Shown: positions 5,519-7,106 of the stretch, piece by piece
Numbering within the stretch: position 1 is the stretch's first letter
Layout: each line of letters begins with the position of its first letter
Assembly: GCA_020846515.1 (NCBI GenBank)
Contig: JADLDX010000803.1
Span: forward strand, 1-7,106
DNA: 7,106 nt
Direction of reading: 5' to 3'
DNA from: Pirellulaceae bacterium
Lineage (GTDB): Bacteria; Planctomycetota; Planctomycetia; Pirellulales; Pirellulaceae
The notes under the pieces: model-generated
Told to the model about the DNA's origin: nothing
Database searches by the model: none
What the model saw: the letters and a program-made list of their open reading frames with translations, nothing else
Made by a program: the position numbers and the translations under genes

Positions 5519-5773
5519 ATGTCACAAGATTCATTGGCAGGCACAATATCATTGTGCGATGCGCTTGACCGCGTGCTTACGAAAGGCGTTGTCGTCTATG
5601 GCGACATCACTGTCTCAGTAGCAGGGGTTGATCTGCTCTACATCGGCCTGCGTGGCTTGATCTGCTCTATCGATGCGTTAGACCGACTGCCGGAAAGTCT
5701 GCAAACACGTTCAAGCCGGAACGCAGCTACCGCCGGGCATTCTGATGAAGGTCAGTACGGAGTGGAGCCATGA
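5519..5773 (+). CDS. gvpS: GvpS-type (GvpA2) minor gas vesicle structural protein
   Basis: This 84-residue GvpA/J/M-family protein carries LCDALDRVLTKGVVVYGDIT (12-31), then VSVAGVDLLYIGLRGLICSI (32-51). The GVDLLYIxLRxLIxSxD form is the GvpS type known from the Bacillus megaterium cluster, distinct from GvpA ([10 protein letters not shown]) and from GvpJ (ELLTIxIRLxxxSxDKA). In proteobacterial schemes such a protein is called GvpA2. It is probably a minor shell or tip protein that helps nucleation. The tail after residue 55 is polar and not conserved. Its TGA overlaps the gvpK ATG (ATGA, 5770-5773), so the two are likely translationally coupled. The S-K-J order also supports the name. A 7-bp hairpin sits inside the first codons. 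Confidence 0.9.
   Translation: MSQDSLAGTISLCDALDRVLTKGVVVYGDITVSVAGVDLLYIGLRGLICSIDALDRLPESLQTRSSRNAATAGHSDEGQYGVEP
5541..5557 (+). other. Hairpin within the first codons of gvpS
   Basis: GCACAAT (5541-5547) and ATTGTGC (5551-5557) pair perfectly around a 3-base loop, 22 bases after the start of gvpS. It spans codons 8-13, which encode the non-conserved N terminus. It might slow early translation or bind a regulator; a chance palindrome is also possible. Confidence 0.35.
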
Positions 5774-6093
5774 GTGAAGTCTCACCAGAGGCGGTGGCAG
5801 CCCTACTGGAAAACGGTGGTCCACCTGGCCGCATCGAGTTGAACGCACAGAACGCGGCGACAGGCCTGGGGCGACTAGCGGTGGCTATCGTCAATCTCCT
5901 GCACGAACTACTGGAACGACAAGCCATCCGACGGATGGAAAACGGAACTTTGACGGATACGGAGATCGACAACCTGGGTAATTGCTTGATGCAACAATCA
6001 CAGGCTATCGACAGTCTGTGCCAGGCTTTTGGTTTGCAACGCGAGGATCTGAATCTCGATTTAGGACCGCTGGGCAAGCTGATCTCTACCTAA
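5770..6093 (+). CDS. gvpK: GvpK, gas vesicle protein
   Basis: The 107-residue product matches GvpK throughout: RIELNAQNAATGLGRLAVAI (21-40), LLHELLERQAIRRMENGTLT (43-62), then TEIDNLGNCLMQ and a C-terminal LQREDLNLDLGPLGKLI. Family length is about 100-120 residues. GvpK is a small helical cytoplasmic protein needed for vesicle formation in several hosts; its mechanism is not settled. The start overlaps the gvpS stop by four bases (ATGA), and GGAG at 5759-5762 is 7 bases upstream, so both coupling and direct initiation are possible. gvpJ follows after 27 bp. No oddity is seen in the conserved region. Confidence 0.96.
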   Translation: MSEVSPEAVAALLENGGPPGRIELNAQNAATGLGRLAVAIVNLLHELLERQAIRRMENGTLTDTEIDNLGNCLMQQSQAIDSLCQAFGLQREDLNLDLGPLGKLIST

Positions 6094-6120
6094 GCGAACG
6101 ACAACATCAAGGATGAAACG

Positions 6121-6465
6121 ATGGGCGTAAACAGGCTTCCTACCGCGACGGCATCGTCGTCTGTGGCTGACATACTCGAGCGCGTGCTCGATATGGGCGT
6201 GGTCGTCGCAGGCGATATTCGCATCAAACTGGTCGACATTGAATTGTTGACCATACAAATTCGCCTTGTGATCTGCTCCATCGATAAAGCCAGAGAAATT
6301 GGCATGGATTGGTGGAATCTGACCCTGGATAAAGCCGGTCCGGATAAAGCCGGGCCAGAGAAAGCCGAGCCAGAGAAAGCCAAACTACCTGTCAGTGACG
6401 TGAGTTCGTTGGCTGCCAAACTGGAAGCCATGGAACGCCGTATGAAGGATCTCGAGAAGGTTTGA
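6121..6465 (+). CDS. gvpJ: GvpJ, minor gas vesicle structural protein
   Basis: This 114-residue GvpA-family protein has SVADILERVLDMGVVVAGDI (14-33), then the GvpJ signature IELLTIQIRLVICSIDKARE (40-59) and GMDWWN (61-66). GvpJ is a minor shell-associated protein implicated in tip nucleation and in controlling shape. After the conserved core comes a fourfold pentapeptide repeat (DKAGP, DKAGP, EKAEP, EKAKL; residues 70-89) and then a short coiled coil (about 96-114, LAAKLEAMERRMKDLEKV) like that ending Bacillus GvpJ. AAGGA at 6109-6113 is 7 bases before the ATG. The gene lies between gvpK and an unknown membrane protein gene 16 bp downstream. GvpA3 is the equivalent name in some proteobacterial schemes. 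Confidence 0.94.
   Translation: MGVNRLPTATASSSVADILERVLDMGVVVAGDIRIKLVDIELLTIQIRLVICSIDKAREIGMDWWNLTLDKAGPDKAGPEKAEPEKAKLPVSDVSSLAAKLEAMERRMKDLEKV
6328..6387 (+). repeat. 15-bp tandem repeat in gvpJ, four copies
   Basis: Four 15-bp units of the type GAT/GAG-AAAGCC-GGTCCG lie at 6328, 6343, 6358 and 6373, all in frame, encoding (D/E)KAxx five residues at a time. The first two units are nearly identical. The repeat sits between the shell domain and the terminal coiled coil and so acts as a charged linker whose length could change by unit gain or loss. Confidence 0.88.
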
Positions 6466-6481
6466 ACGAACCTCAGGTTAC

Positions 6482-7106
6482 ATGATGCACACGAAAACTG
6501 AACCATTCATTTCTACTGATTCGCTAACCGATGCCGCTTTGGCTGATGGATCCTTCTCAGCCAGCCCTAGCGATACGCCGCTTCGTCGCGAAAGCGAGGG
6601 TTCTGAAAAAATAGATCAACCAGAAATGCTGGGTGAAGATACGCCACTGGTATCATTGCAAAAAGACGTTGTGAACTTAAACAACTGTTTGGATGGCTAT
6701 ATTCAACATCTGTCCGATGGACTAGCGGCCTGTGAACCTACCGGTTCGGCAAGCAGAATGCTTTTGAGCCGGACATCGCTTGCCTTGTTTGGGTTAGTCG
6801 CTGCGCTGACGATTGCGCTAAATGCTACGTTGTTGTCCATGAGCGCGGGTTCGGGGCAAATGCTGCAAGCCAATTGTGCCTTGGGTGTCCTGCACGTCCT
6901 GGTAAGCATCTGCGTGCTGCATGATTTATCTAAGAATCGCAGTCAACAGTCATCCGAGTGCCAGGTTCTGGAATTGAGGACAGAGGATGTCGTTGAGCAG
7001 TTCAAGGAACTGACGAAGACTCGCCAAGAATGGGTGGCGGATTTGACTCGCAGTCAATGGATTGCCGAGACAGAAAAATTGAAGCTCCAGTTGGTGCAGC
7101 AAGATC
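6482..7106 (+). CDS. Unrecognised two-helix membrane protein of the gvp cluster (3' cut by window)
   Basis: From ATG 6482 the frame stays open for 208 codons to the window end, so the protein is longer than seen here. I do not recognise the family. Residues 1-55 are polar and probably disordered; about 56-80 looks helical. Two hydrophobic segments follow, about 98-120 (SLALFGLVAALTIALNATLL) and 127-148 (MLQANCALGVLHVLVSICVL), separated by only a few residues, which predicts a membrane hairpin with both ends in the cytoplasm. Residues 155-208 are charged and coiled-coil-like (LELRTEDVVEQFKELTKTRQ). The gene starts 16 bp after gvpJ on the same strand, with a weak TCAGG site, so it is probably in the operon. 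In the Serratia and Bacillus clusters this place is held by poorly understood genes (gvpY, gvpT), but homology is not claimed. An alternative ATG lies at 6485. Confidence 0.8.
   Translation, partial: MMHTKTEPFISTDSLTDAALADGSFSASPSDTPLRRESEGSEKIDQPEMLGEDTPLVSLQKDVVNLNNCLDGYIQHLSDGLAACEPTGSASRMLLSRTSLALFGLVAALTIALNATLLSMSAGSGQMLQANCALGVLHVLVSICVLHDLSKNRSQQSSECQVLELRTEDVVEQFKELTKTRQEWVADLTRSQWIAETEKLKLQLVQQD

Overview
The window is a gas vesicle (gvp) gene cluster with every recognisable gene on the + strand. In order it holds: the C-terminal end of a GvpL/GvpF-family protein cut by the left edge; a second, divergent GvpL/GvpF-family gene; gvpA (major shell protein); an Arg-rich GvpC-like gene; gvpN (AAA+ ATPase); gvpV; gvpF; gvpG; gvpS (a GvpA paralogue, GvpA2 in some schemes); gvpK; gvpJ; and a membrane protein gene that I do not recognise and that runs off the right edge. 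No RNA gene, IS element, CRISPR array or complete unrelated operon is visible, and no stretch above 300 bases lacks a gene.

The cluster points to a bacterium with moderate GC content (roughly the low to mid 50s by eye). The order A-C-N-V-F-G-(GvpA paralogue)-K-(GvpA paralogue) is, from memory, closer to gammaproteobacterial clusters such as that of Serratia sp. ATCC 39006 than to the haloarchaeal or actinobacterial layouts. The G-S-K-J run is also shared with the Bacillus megaterium type. gvpC and gvpV are best known from cyanobacteria and proteobacteria. I favour a proteobacterium but cannot name a genus, and a cyanobacterium is not excluded.

GvpA builds the ribbed, gas-filled, lipid-free shell and GvpC would stiffen it from outside. 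GvpN is an ATPase needed for growth of the vesicle. GvpF/L, GvpG, GvpK, GvpS, GvpJ and GvpV are nucleation and assembly factors. Three GvpL/F-family proteins are present, two of them placed before gvpA. The gvpA-gvpC gap carries three hairpins, which suit a device that makes far more gvpA message or product than downstream genes. The 182-bp gvpC-gvpN gap carries a 16-bp tandem repeat of about six units.

The unusual features are the two-helix membrane protein at the right end, low-complexity or short tandem-repeat C-terminal regions on GvpC, GvpN and GvpJ, the very basic GvpC, a 147-bp open stretch before the conserved start of GvpG, and the intergenic repeat array. All counts were made by eye.
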